From Bacteroidaceae bacterium (GTDB taxonomy: Bacteria > Bacteroidota > Bacteroidia > Bacteroidales > Bacteroidaceae): a stretch of DNA of 64,000 nt. The stretch lies in contig JAGCPY010000001.1 of NCBI GenBank assembly GCA_017965425.1, forward strand, positions 1-64,000. Reading direction: 5' to 3'. Positions 9,386-18,108 of this stretch are shown one piece after another (the stretch's first letter is position 1; each line of letters begins with the position of its first letter). Made by a program: the position numbers and the translations under genes. Under the pieces are notes generated by a model. It searched no databases and had not been told where the DNA came from. It was given only the letters and a program-made list of their open reading frames with translations.

Positions 9386-9411
9386 GATAGGGTTAGTTAA
9401 TAGGTTGTATT

Positions 9412-10452
9412 CTATTTGAATATTTCTTCAAGTTGGTCGATTTCTGCATCTGTTGTTGCCCAGCTGGTGACGAAGCGGCAGGCGGTGTAATCGGCATCGA
9501 CGGGACACCAGACCTCAAAACCGATATAACGTCGGAGTGTGGGGAGGTCTTTGTTGGGAATGATGTAAAACTGTTGGTTGGTGGGCGAATCGATGAAGGG
9601 AGCATAGCCAAGATGTTCCACGAAAAGACGACGCAGCCGCATAGCCAGATGCACAGCAGATTTCCCCATCGAGAAATAAAAACCATCCGAGAACAAAGCC
9701 TCGAACTGCACACCTACCACACGGCTTTTGGCGAGCAAGGCACCATGTCGTTTGATGCGGCTAAGCATGTGCGCTGGCACGTTGCCATGCGGAAAGACGA
9801 CAGCTTCGCCACAGAGTGCACCACACTTCGTACCACCGATATAAAAAGCATCTGCCAACTCAGACAAGAGTGGAAGTGTCACGTCCTCACTGGCGGCAAG
9901 GCCATAGGCCAGTCGAGCTCCGTCCACATAGAGCTTCAGCTGATAGTCGAGGCAGAGCCGGTGCAATGCACGGAGTTCATCGGCGGTGTAAAGGGTGCCC
10001 ATTTCGGTTGGGAATGTAATGTAAACAACGCCCGGACGCACCATGTGCTCGGCGGTTTCGTCGGCAAAATAGGAACGAAGCCACAGACTGAGGTCATTGC
10101 AAGAAAGCTTGCCTTCGTGGGACGGCAAGGCAATGACTTTATGGCCAGTAAACTCCACAGCCCCCGCTTCATGGACGTTGATGTGTGCCGTGTCGGCACA
10201 GAGGACGCCCTCGTATGGTTGCAGGATGCAGTCGAGGATGGTGGCGTTGGTTTGTGTGCCACCTGCCAAGAACCATACTTCGGCCTGCAACTGTTGACAA
10301 GCCTGCCGTATAAGGTTCTTTGCCTGCAGGCTGAAATGGTCGTCGCCGTAGCTCTGCGTGCGTTCGTCGTTGGTCTCACAGAGGTGACGAAGTACAACTG
10401 GATGTGCTCCGTTGTTGTAGTCGCTTTCGAGATGAATGAAGATGTCAGCCAT
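9412..10452 (-). CDS. ltaE: Low-specificity L-threonine aldolase (PLP-dependent)
   Basis: This 346-aa protein is a beta-eliminating-lyase-fold PLP enzyme that cleaves threonine or allo-threonine to glycine and acetaldehyde. Visible markers are the opening ESDYNNGAHPVVLRHL, the LAGGTQTNATIL segment of the PLP pocket, LYVDGARLAYGLAAS (the Asp that contacts the PLP nitrogen) and FYIGGTKCGALCGEAVVF, with the presumed Schiff-base lysine in GGTKCG. I chose the start MADIF at 10452, because the 32 codons upstream overlap the promoter and have no family match. It is divergent from prfA. Its stop is 26 bp from the GH16 start, so read-through into the glucan locus is possible. Confidence 0.9.
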   Translation of the reverse strand: MADIFIHLESDYNNGAHPVVLRHLCETNDERTQSYGDDHFSLQAKNLIRQACQQLQAEVWFLAGGTQTNATILDCILQPYEGVLCADTAHINVHEAGAVEFTGHKVIALPSHEGKLSCNDLSLWLRSYFADETAEHMVRPGVVYITFPTEMGTLYTADELRALHRLCLDYQLKLYVDGARLAYGLAASEDVTLPLLSELADAFYIGGTKCGALCGEAVVFPHGNVPAHMLSRIKRHGALLAKSRVVGVQFEALFSDGFYFSMGKSAVHLAMRLRRLFVEHLGYAPFIDSPTNQQFYIIPNKDLPTLRRYIGFEVWCPVDADYTACRFVTSWATTDAEIDQLEEIFK

Positions 10453-10476
10453 GATATAGTTTGTTTTCTGTGGGTG

Positions 10477-10509
10477 CAAAGTAACAACAAAAAAGCGTAA
10501 CATGCAAAA
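10477..10509 (-). promoter_or_regulatory. Promoter of the threonine aldolase gene
   Basis: On the minus strand TTTTG (10505-10509) is followed after 20 nt by TTACTTTG (10477-10484), one mismatch from TAnnTTTG. It lies 24 nt before the chosen ATG at 10452, which supports that start. Confidence 0.6.
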
Positions 10510-10528
10510 TAAAATGCACAATCTCACC

Positions 10529-10556
10529 TTTCCTTGCGCAAAAAGCACTATCTTTG
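10529..10556 (+). promoter_or_regulatory. Promoter of prfA
   Basis: TATCTTTG at 10549-10556 is a full match to the Bacteroidota -7 box. The -33 region is weak (TTT at 10529-10531). The chosen prfA ATG is 21 nt downstream, which excludes the longer frame starting at 10554. Confidence 0.65.
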
Positions 10557-10577
10557 CGGCAGAAAATTGTGTTTATC

Positions 10578-11693
10578 ATGATAACCATAGATAATAATGA
10601 GCTATTAGCCAGGTTGGAAGGTCTGGTTTCACGGTACGAAGAAGTGGGAACACTCATCACCGACCCTGCCGTCATCGCCGACCAGCAACGGTACGTCAAA
10701 CTGACCAAGGAATACAAGGACCTGGGCGACATTGTCAAGAAACGCAAAGAATACATCCAGGCGCTGCAAACCATTGAAGATGCCAAGGAAATGATGGCGG
10801 AAGACGATCCAGACATCAAAGAGATGGCACGAGAAGAGATGAATGCCGCACAAAACCTGTTGCCACAACTCGAAGAAGAGATCAAACTGTTGCTCATCCC
10901 TGCCGACCCCGAGGACGACAAGAATGTCATCATGGAGATTCGTGGCGGCACAGGAGGCGACGAGGCAGCTCTCTTCGCAGGAGACCTCTTCCGCATGTAC
11001 TCGAAGTACTGCGAGACGAAGGGATGGAAGATCGCTGTGTCGAGCTTTACGGAAGGTGCCGCCGGCGGATATAAGGAAATCATCTTCTCCGTCACGGGCG
11101 AAAAGGTCTATGGCACATTGAAATACGAAAGCGGCGTACACCGCGTACAGCGCGTGCCGGTGACAGAGACGCAGGGACGAGTTCATACCTCTGCGGCCAC
11201 TGTCGCCGTGCTGCCGGAGGCTGAGGAATTCGACGTGGAGATCAACGAAGGTGCTATCAAGTGGGACACATTCCGCAGCCAAGGCGCGGGTGGACAGAAC
11301 GTGAACAAGGTGGAGTCGGGTGTGCGTGCCCGCTACATGTGGACGAACCCGAACACGGGTGTGACAGAGGAAATCCTCATCGAATGTACTGAGACGCGTG
11401 ACCAGCCGAAAAACAAGGAACGGGCTCTCGCGCGCCTGCGTACCTTTATTTACGACAAAGAGCATCAGAAGTACATTGACGACATCGCAGCACGACGCAA
11501 GACGATGGTCAGCACCGGCGACCGCTCTGCCAAAATCCGCACCTACAACTATCCGCAAGGACGCATCACCGACCACCGCATCGGCTACACCATCTACAAC
11601 CTTGCCGCTTTCATGGACGGCGACATCCAGGAATGCATCGACCGCCTCATCGTGGCCGAAAATGCAGAGAGGCTCAAGGAATCCGCCCTCTAA
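10578..11693 (+). CDS. prfA: Peptide chain release factor 1
   Basis: A 371-aa class I release factor that recognises UAA/UAG stops and triggers peptidyl-tRNA hydrolysis. The stop-codon recognition tripeptide is P194-V195-T196 in RVQRVPVTETQGRVHTSA, which is the PxT form of RF1 rather than the SPF form of RF2. The catalytic GGQ is at 238-240 in SQGAGGQNVNKVESG. The N-terminal helical domain and full length agree with RF1. The start MITIDNNELL at 10578 is chosen because the TATCTTTG promoter lies immediately upstream. The gene is followed by the 161-bp repeat array. Confidence 0.97.
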   Translation: MITIDNNELLARLEGLVSRYEEVGTLITDPAVIADQQRYVKLTKEYKDLGDIVKKRKEYIQALQTIEDAKEMMAEDDPDIKEMAREEMNAAQNLLPQLEEEIKLLLIPADPEDDKNVIMEIRGGTGGDEAALFAGDLFRMYSKYCETKGWKIAVSSFTEGAAGGYKEIIFSVTGEKVYGTLKYESGVHRVQRVPVTETQGRVHTSAATVAVLPEAEEFDVEINEGAIKWDTFRSQGAGGQNVNKVESGVRARYMWTNPNTGVTEEILIECTETRDQPKNKERALARLRTFIYDKEHQKYIDDIAARRKTMVSTGDRSAKIRTYNYPQGRITDHRIGYTIYNLAAFMDGDIQECIDRLIVAENAERLKESAL

Positions 11694-11713
11694 TCCCAAG
11701 AAATGATTTATAA

Positions 11714-12310
11714 AGATTGACGAACAGATTCACGGAGATTGACGTCCAATAATAACATTCACGTCCTCCGAAGTTAAGACGTCAATCGTCATCAATCCAA
11801 TCGTCAATCTATGAGAATAATATTTAAGATAGTAATACATCTATGACAGCTAACAACAATAATAAAATTTAAAAAGATTGACGAACAGATTCACGGAGAT
11901 TGACGTCCAATAATAGCATTCACGTCCTCCGAAGTTAAGACGTCAATCGTCGTCAATCTAATCGTCAATCTACGAGAATAATATTTAAGATAGTAATACA
12001 TCTATGACAGCTAACAACAATAATAAAATTTAAAAAAATTGACGAACAGATTCACGGAGATTGACGTCCAATAATAACATTCACGTCCTCCGAAGTTAAG
12101 ACGTCAATCGTCGTCAATCTAATCGTCAATCTATGAGAATAATATTTAAGATAGTAATACATCTATGACAGCTAACAACAATAATAAAATTTAAAAAGAT
12201 TGACGAACAGATTCACGGAGATTCACGTCAATAACAAATAACATTCACGTCATCTAACCTTTAGACGTCAATCGTCGTCAATCTAATCGTCAATCTACGA
12301 GAATAATATT
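11714..12310 (+). repeat. Tandem array of 161-bp palindromic repeats (GATTGACG family, copies 1-4)
   Basis: Four head-to-tail units start at 11714, 11875, 12036 and 12197; the first three are exactly 161 bp and nearly identical. Each unit has a left arm of three AGATTGACG-like motifs and a right arm that is its imperfect inverse (GACGTCAATC ... CGTCAATCT), around a loop of about 30 nt. This could form a hairpin or cruciform of about 105 nt. A 56-nt AT-rich linker follows, beginning ATGAGAATAATATTTAAGAT. Copy 4 has a different centre, shared with copies 5-7, and its linker merges into the leader of the next gene. This accounts for the 636-bp gap between prfA and the lipoprotein gene; no gene is seen in it. 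Confidence 0.93.
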
Positions 12311-12329
12311 CATACGAGAATCATACATA

Positions 12330-14804
12330 ATGGACATAACAACAAGGATGTATATGAGGCAACGGACATTCTGGACGAGCGCACTGGCAGCAGCCATTGC
12401 CGTCACCATCGCCTTCGGATTCGCCGCCTGCAACGAGGAACCCGAACAATCGAAGACTGAGGAGCCCGACACACCGACGGGCAAACTCAGCGAGGCCACC
12501 TTCCACCTCGACACCAATACCGCCACGGCGGAGCATCCTGCTGTGGTCACGGCAGACAGCCCAGCCAACCTCAGCATGTCGCTGACCAGCACCTACACCG
12601 ACCCGGACGGCAGCACCTTCGCCGCCGACGTCAAGGCCACCGTGCAGTTGACAACCCAGGACACCACCGTCAGCGCCGCCTCCATCGACGACCTGCTGCG
12701 CATCAGCCAGAAGATTGGCGAGGACACCAGCACCACCCAGGGCGAGACCACCACCGTCACCACGCCGCAGACCTTCACCATTGGTGGACAGACAATCACC
12801 TTCGCCCTCTCCCGCGAGATGATTCTCCACAAGAACTCGCGCGGCGAGACCGTCACCATGCCCTACCTGCGCCTCGATGCCGCCAAGGCCGGTGACCCCG
12901 CCACCACCCCCGACGGCGAACCCTACATCACCGTGCCCGACGATACCCCCCGCATGGCCGCCAGCGTCCGACTGCGTCCCCTGCCGCAGACACGCGGCAC
13001 CTACACCACCGGGCAGGCATACGACGTCAGCGTACTCTTCACCGTGGAAGCACACACCGTCTATGCCCCCACCGACGACCACCGCACGCTCACCTTCCAG
13101 GTGGATTACACCGCCGTCGTGGAGAACACCCACGAATACCCAGACCCGCAGACCACCTTCGCCTACCACATCACGCCCACCGCAGGCACTGCCAGCGCCG
13201 GCTATCCTTACACGATGACGCAGGGCGCAGAGCAGATGACCCTTGACGTGGAGCAGCAGGTGGCCTACTCGTGGTTCGACCTCCAAGCATTAGAACAGCG
13301 CACGGTCAACTACACGCCCTCTGCCAGCATTACCCTCACCATAGAGAAGGACACCGCGTTCGTGGATGGGATCAAGAAATTGCAAGGGCCGGACGCCCTT
13401 CCCGCCACGACGGCCTCCACCGGCGAGAACCCCATCACGAACCGAGGCGAGAAGGAGTTCACGTTCGGCGGGGAGCAGACCATCCGCATCAACTGGAACT
13501 TCAGCGCCTACCACCCCATGGACACCGACGGCAATTTCATCGCCCTGCCTTACGTAGCCATTGGCGAACCAGAGCTTGTCTCTGTGAATATGAAGCGCAA
13601 AGAGGAAGACCATCCATACGGCGTAAATGCTTCCATCTATGAAATGACAGTGCGGTTTAAGCAGGAGGTATATACCCAAAATGCGGCGGAGAACACCAGA
13701 AAAACAATTGAATATCTTGTGAAATATATTGCTGTTGAACAGATAAAACTGGTGAAGGTGACTTACCGTAAGGGCTGGAAATGGGAGCCTGCACATGACA
13801 ATATTATCTTCGGTTATTATGCTTGTGTGTATCGCGACCGAACCTACTCTAATGGTGAAACCGTAACGGATACGTATTGGGATTATGGGCATTTTAGACA
13901 TATGAGTCCAGTTGCAGAGGCAAATGGTGGTACAAGAGAGTATGAGTGGGATGGAAAAAAGATCACTTATTCAGCTGAAAATCGTTACCGTAATGACTCG
14001 ACTATTTCTATAGCATGGCGTTCTATTAGTGTTCCGGATTTGAGTAAACTAATAATAAGGGGGATTACGGTTAGTCGGTATGTGAATGAACCTCCTGGTA
14101 CCTGGCCTGTGTATAAGGTTAGTCGTCTTGGTAACCCTGCAAAAATTCCCCTGGATAATGTGGAAATTTGTGGGGCTGATAGCATCAGCGATTTGCCAAG
14201 TGGATTCTATTTCTGGGGACCGGAATATTATGCTTCATCTGTAGTACTTTATAAGGAAAATGATAAATATTATCCCCCCCCATCGAATTATCTTTTTCAG
14301 CCTTCAGTTGTTCTACGGATGCCGGATCAATTTATGGTGATAGATGGGCAGATGATAACGTTTCTTGAATTCCGCGGGGATCCGGTGGTTACCTCTAAAG
14401 AAGAGGATATTACTATGCCGAATGGTGCGCCGGGAAAAGTGTTTACACTGGAAGGAAGACAGCATTTCTTGGGCAAGGACTTCTACGTTGCAGCAATTGA
14501 TACGGTGTATCAGCAGTCGCCCACACCCTACGCCGCCACCGACACACCCGCCACAACCACCCGCGACATCGCCGCCCTCATCAGAGGCTACGCCGCCACA
14601 GCCGCCGACGCCTCCACCCGCAATCTCGCCGCGAGACAGGAATCCCCGCAAATGCCCGCACCCTACCTCCAGACGCCCTGCGTCGTCTATGGCAAGAGCC
14701 CGAACGGCACGACAAGGCCGCACCAGCCCGCACCCCTCTTCTTCCGTCCCCGCCACGACTACCGCGAATGCACCATCGGTCTCGTCCACGAGTACTACAA
14801 CTGA
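12330..14804 (+). CDS. Large mosaic lipoprotein of unknown function
   Basis: Up to 824 aa, with lipobox GFAAC (C34) followed by NEEPEQ, consistent with a surface-exposed outer-membrane lipoprotein. A start at 12357 (MRQRTFW) would give a more normal 24-residue signal. I recognise no family. Residues about 40-410 are very rich in Thr and Ala and look beta-structured. Residues about 420-725 have a different composition (more Tyr, Lys, Asn, Trp) and are encoded by clearly AT-richer DNA (about 13,590-14,510). The last 90 residues return to GC-rich Ala/Thr/Pro-rich sequence. The reading frame is unbroken. It is flanked on both sides by the palindromic repeats, and the nearest one ends 33 nt before the ATG. 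Confidence 0.75.
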   Translation: MDITTRMYMRQRTFWTSALAAAIAVTIAFGFAACNEEPEQSKTEEPDTPTGKLSEATFHLDTNTATAEHPAVVTADSPANLSMSLTSTYTDPDGSTFAADVKATVQLTTQDTTVSAASIDDLLRISQKIGEDTSTTQGETTTVTTPQTFTIGGQTITFALSREMILHKNSRGETVTMPYLRLDAAKAGDPATTPDGEPYITVPDDTPRMAASVRLRPLPQTRGTYTTGQAYDVSVLFTVEAHTVYAPTDDHRTLTFQVDYTAVVENTHEYPDPQTTFAYHITPTAGTASAGYPYTMTQGAEQMTLDVEQQVAYSWFDLQALEQRTVNYTPSASITLTIEKDTAFVDGIKKLQGPDALPATTASTGENPITNRGEKEFTFGGEQTIRINWNFSAYHPMDTDGNFIALPYVAIGEPELVSVNMKRKEEDHPYGVNASIYEMTVRFKQEVYTQNAAENTRKTIEYLVKYIAVEQIKLVKVTYRKGWKWEPAHDNIIFGYYACVYRDRTYSNGETVTDTYWDYGHFRHMSPVAEANGGTREYEWDGKKITYSAENRYRNDSTISIAWRSISVPDLSKLIIRGITVSRYVNEPPGTWPVYKVSRLGNPAKIPLDNVEICGADSISDLPSGFYFWGPEYYASSVVLYKENDKYYPPPSNYLFQPSVVLRMPDQFMVIDGQMITFLEFRGDPVVTSKEEDITMPNGAPGKVFTLEGRQHFLGKDFYVAAIDTVYQQSPTPYAATDTPATTTRDIAALIRGYAATAADASTRNLAARQESPQMPAPYLQTPCVVYGKSPNGTTRPHQPAPLFFRPRHDYRECTIGLVHEYYN

Positions 14805-14831
14805 TCAAAATGACGGAAATAAGATTGAAAA

Positions 14832-15105
14832 AGATTGACGAACAGATTCACGGAGATTCACGTCAATAACAAATAACATTCACGTCATCTAAACTTTAGA
14901 CGTCAATCGTCATCAATCCAATCGTCAATCTATGAGAATAATATTTAAGATAGTAATACATCTATGACAGCTAACAACAATAATAAAATTTTAAAAGATT
15001 GACGAACAGATTCACGGAGATTCACGTCAATAACAAATAACATTCACGTCATCTAACCTTTAGACGTCAATCGTCATCAATCCGAACGTCAATCTACGAG
15101 AATAG
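14832..15105 (+). repeat. GATTGACG-family palindromic repeats, copies 5 and 6 (subtype 1b)
   Basis: Two units start at 14832 and 14996 (164 bp apart), in the same orientation as the upstream array. They share the centre AACAAATAACATTCACGTCATCTAA-type with copies 4 and 7, differing from copies 1-3. Copy 5 retains the full linker. The linker of copy 6 is replaced by the leader of the GxxExxY gene at 15124; the repeat arm ends at 15095, 28 nt before the ATG. Confidence 0.92.
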
Positions 15106-15123
15106 CATTAATACCACATTTGA

Positions 15124-15555
15124 ATGGAAGACTATACGAGATTTAAGGACATTGTGTACGAGGTCATTGGTGCGTCTATGGACGTGTACAATGAACTGGG
15201 ATTCGGGCTACGGGAACCAGTGTACCAAGAAGCATTAGCTTTGGAGCTGCACAGCCGTGGCATCCTTTGTGAACGTGAGAAGATGGTACACATCTATTAT
15301 AAAGGACAAGAGCTGAAACAATTCTACAAGTTAGACTTACTCGTAGAGAATGAAATCATTGTTGAGACGAAAGGGGTTTTTGAGCTTTCTGCCGAGCATC
15401 GTGCCCAGCTTTTCAACTACATGCGTCTTACTCATAAGCCTGTCGGACTACTCATTAACTTTGGCGACTACGACAACCTATACGGCGAACGTTACGTCTT
15501 GGACGAAAATAACATCTGCTTTCGAGTAGACAAAAACATGCGCCCCATTCCATAA
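15124..15555 (+). CDS. GxxExxY protein 1 (PD-(D/E)XK nuclease-fold family)
   Basis: A 143-aa protein of the GxxExxY family (PDDEXK_3). The family motif is G28-L-R-E31-P-V-Y34, followed by QEALALEL. The nuclease-fold core is visible as D71 in KLDLLVEN and E81-T-K83 in IIVETKGV, matching D-(x)n-ExK. The conserved ending INFGDYDNLYGERYVL is also typical. The biochemical role of the family is not established. Repeats of subtype 1b lie on both sides (ending 28 nt upstream; starting 22 nt downstream), in the same orientation as the gene. About 80% identical to the second copy at 17663. There is no toxin-like partner nearby. A repeat-processing or repeat-mobilising role is my inference from the arrangement. 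Confidence 0.92.
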   Translation: MEDYTRFKDIVYEVIGASMDVYNELGFGLREPVYQEALALELHSRGILCEREKMVHIYYKGQELKQFYKLDLLVENEIIVETKGVFELSAEHRAQLFNYMRLTHKPVGLLINFGDYDNLYGERYVLDENNICFRVDKNMRPIP

Positions 15556-15576
15556 CCTCTAAAATAGATTTAAAAT

Positions 15577-15680
15577 GATTGACGGAGATTCACGTCAAAA
15601 AAACAAATAACATTCACGTCATCCGAGATAAAGACGTCAATTGTCGTCAATCTGAACGTCAATCTATGAGAATAATCTTT
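15577..15680 (+). repeat. GATTGACG-family palindromic repeat, copy 7
   Basis: A shortened left arm (GATTGACGGAGATTCACGTC) precedes a subtype 1b-like centre and the right arm GACGTCAATTGTCGTCAATC...CGTCAATCT ending at 15665. The motif ATGAGAATAAT follows and runs into the leader of the DUF4153 gene, whose ATG is 35 nt further on. Confidence 0.88.
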
Positions 15681-15700
15681 TCAAGCAAAATGAGTTTGAT

Positions 15701-17443
15701 ATGAAATTAGCGACGATTCTTGCGAAAGCGGGCAGACGCTGCCTTGAACGCTTTCCTGTCCCAGCGGCTTTTGTCACGGCATTGGCGGGCTACAGCATAT
15801 TCAACATACTTGCTGAGATTACTCCCGACCGCCTGACGGGTGCCATCTACTACTTCCTGTCGGTTGGTTTTGTGCTGTCGCTCACGTTGGCATTATGGAA
15901 TGAGGAACAGGAACGGATGAAGAAGGTGAGAGGCATCTACATCATGTCGTACATCATACTGACGGCAGATGCCTGCTACCTCTACCATATCAATTTCGGG
16001 ACCGGTGGTCAAGGCTATGAGACATTCCTCATGCACGCCTCGGCGATTCTGGCTTTGGTGTTGACGGTCTTCTTCCTCTCGTTCCACCGCGAACGCAATG
16101 ACATTCCTTCGTGGAACTTTGCGCTGCGCCTCGTGACGTATGGTGTCGTCTGCTGCCTCGTCGGGTTGGTTCTTTGGGGTGGCCTTTGTCTCCTGCTCAG
16201 CTCCATGAATTGGCTGTTCTCCATTCATATTGGGTGGAAATGGTACAGCATTGCAGGTGTACTCGTGGCCGGCTACCTGCCCGCGCTGCTGTTCCTTGGA
16301 CGCATCCCAGGTGGCGAGAAGAAGCACGACCGTGAACCGCTGCATTCCAGCTTCCTCGCAGGCGTCTTCCGCTACCTATTCTTGCCGTTGGAAACGTTAT
16401 ATCTCGTGGTGCTGTTCCTCTATGCCCTTCAGATTCTCGTGCGCTGGGAACTGCCAGACGGTCAAGTGTCGTGGCTCGTCATCGCCTCCATGATCGGTCT
16501 CATCGGCATCGAGTTCGGTCTCTACCCTACCCGCTACGCAGACGACCGTCCCTTCGACCACGCCATTGCACGCCTGCTGCCGTTGATCCTCACGCCGCTA
16601 CTATTGCTCATGACCGTCGGCATCGTGCGCCGCTTCTCGGATTACGGCATCACCATCGCACGCCTCTACCTCGCCACGCTGAACGTCTGGTTCTACGCCG
16701 TCTGCCTCGGTCTCTTCCTGTCTCGTGCCCGACGCATCAGCTGGATTCCGATTTCCTTTGCAGCCCTCTTCCTGCTGACATCTGCCCTGCCGCTGAACTA
16801 TACCAGCCTCACGCGCCGCACACTAATGAAAGAAGTGGAACGCGCGCTCGCGCAGGCGGGAGCTACAGACCTGCCGCTGGACGCCAACCGCTACGATGCC
16901 TTGATGAGGACCCTCCCGCAAGAAGAGCAGAACAGCATCAATGCCAAGCTCGATTATCTGGAGAGCACCTTCAGCGCCAAGACCTTTGAACCGCTGGTGA
17001 CACAGCAACAGGGCGGTATCTTTTTCAAAGGATATATCCAGAGGCCAGGCAACCTCACTGTCGCCCTCGAAGGCATCAACCTCTATGGCTACGCCAAAAA
17101 CTCCACCCACCTCCACATCCCAGAGGGCTACACCGAGCTGTACCTTGACGTCGTAGGCAACGACTTCATCATCGACCTGCGTCGTGACACCTTTGAAGTG
17201 CCTGTCAGGCCAGAACAAGGCAACGAGATATCAGACACCGTCATCGTCAGCCTCCGGAAACTGAGAGCGCTGGACAAGCAGATGGACGACATCGTCCCCC
17301 TGCCCACCAAGTCCTCTGCGAACCTCTTCTATCTCCAGCATTTCAACGTCTATGGAGGTGCCGTCACCGGCGATGACGACCTCATCACCTCACCTAAACT
17401 GAATATCAGCGGTTACATGCTGACAAGAGGAACAAAGGAATAA
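15701..17443 (+). CDS. DUF4153-type integral membrane protein
   Basis: A 580-aa protein with roughly ten hydrophobic segments in the first about 370 residues, then a soluble C-terminal domain of about 200 residues. The membrane part has paired helices separated by short basic loops, and the overall design matches DUF4153-containing Bacteroidota proteins of unknown function. The C-terminal part (from about residue 380) has an acidic, beta-rich composition and would lie on one side of the inner membrane. It sits between repeat copies 7 and 8, with the repeat arm ending 35 nt before the ATG. Nothing in the neighbourhood suggests a specific role. Confidence 0.75.
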   Translation: MKLATILAKAGRRCLERFPVPAAFVTALAGYSIFNILAEITPDRLTGAIYYFLSVGFVLSLTLALWNEEQERMKKVRGIYIMSYIILTADACYLYHINFGTGGQGYETFLMHASAILALVLTVFFLSFHRERNDIPSWNFALRLVTYGVVCCLVGLVLWGGLCLLLSSMNWLFSIHIGWKWYSIAGVLVAGYLPALLFLGRIPGGEKKHDREPLHSSFLAGVFRYLFLPLETLYLVVLFLYALQILVRWELPDGQVSWLVIASMIGLIGIEFGLYPTRYADDRPFDHAIARLLPLILTPLLLLMTVGIVRRFSDYGITIARLYLATLNVWFYAVCLGLFLSRARRISWIPISFAALFLLTSALPLNYTSLTRRTLMKEVERALAQAGATDLPLDANRYDALMRTLPQEEQNSINAKLDYLESTFSAKTFEPLVTQQQGGIFFKGYIQRPGNLTVALEGINLYGYAKNSTHLHIPEGYTELYLDVVGNDFIIDLRRDTFEVPVRPEQGNEISDTVIVSLRKLRALDKQMDDIVPLPTKSSANLFYLQHFNVYGGAVTGDDDLITSPKLNISGYMLTRGTKE

Positions 17444-17535
17444 TCATCCACATCTGTCAAACAATGGACTGAAACAACGTAATATTTGAGAGTCATGAAT
17501 GTAACCATTAAACATCAATAAAATCAGATTTTAGA

Positions 17536-17636
17536 AGATTGACGATGATTGACGTCAAATATAAACGTTTACGTCATCTGGGAGTAAGACGTCAATCGAC
17601 ATCTATCTGACCGTCAATCTATCGAAAATAATTATT
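17536..17636 (+). repeat. GATTGACG-family palindromic repeat, copy 8 (subtype 2)
   Basis: Left arm AGATTGACGATGATTGACGTC, centre AAATATAAACGTTTACGTCATC, right arm GACGTCAATCGAC...ACCGTCAATCT ending at 17620. The centre differs from all upstream copies but is shared almost exactly with copy 9. The leader of GxxExxY gene 2 begins directly after it. Confidence 0.9.
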
Positions 17637-17662
17637 TAAGACTATACACTGGAAATTAGATA

Positions 17663-18094
17663 ATGAGAGACTTTACTAAATATAAAGACTGCGTGTATGA
17701 GGTTATTGGTGCTGCCATGGACGTCTATAACGAGTTGGAATTCGGCCTACGCGAAACGGTCTATCAGGAGGCATTAGCATTGGAACTCATCAGCCGTGGA
17801 ATACTTTGCGAACGAGAGAAGGAGGTTCACATTTTCTACAAGGATGAAGAGCTGAAGCAGTTTTACAAGTTAGATTTGCTTGTAGAGAATGACATCATTG
17901 TAGAGACAAAAGGTGTCGTGGAACTTTGTGCGGAGCATCGTGCACAACTCTTCAACTACATACGCTTAACCAAGAAACCAGTCGGCATACTCATTAACTT
18001 CGGGGACTACAAAAATATACAAGGTGAACGATATGTATTAGAAGAAAACAATTTCTGTTACCGGGTGGATAAAAACATGAGGACTCTTCAATAA
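17663..18094 (+). CDS. GxxExxY protein 2 (PD-(D/E)XK nuclease-fold family)
   Basis: A 143-aa paralogue of the protein at 15124, about 80% identical by eye with no gaps. The family motif G28-L-R-E31-T-V-Y34 and the nuclease-fold residues D71 and E81-T-K83 are all intact, so it is not a decaying copy. The gene is enclosed by two subtype 2 repeats (copies 8 and 9) that resemble each other far more than the subtype 1 repeats 2 kb upstream. The ATG is 42 nt after the upstream repeat arm, and the downstream repeat starts 14 nt after the stop. The gene is single; no operon partner. Confidence 0.92.
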   Translation: MRDFTKYKDCVYEVIGAAMDVYNELEFGLRETVYQEALALELISRGILCEREKEVHIFYKDEELKQFYKLDLLVENDIIVETKGVVELCAEHRAQLFNYIRLTKKPVGILINFGDYKNIQGERYVLEENNFCYRVDKNMRTLQ

Positions 18095-18108
18095 AATAAG
18101 TTTCATGA

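Noticed and set aside
10453..10548. Longer N-terminus for the threonine aldolase
   Set aside because: The extension overlaps the gene's own -33/-7 promoter and precedes the conserved family start.
11714..12310. CRISPR array after prfA
   Set aside because: Whole 161-bp units are repeated, including the linker. There are no unique spacers and no cas genes.
15124..18094. GxxExxY genes as toxin-antitoxin modules
   Set aside because: Both are single genes without a small partner ORF; the flanks are repeats and unrelated genes.
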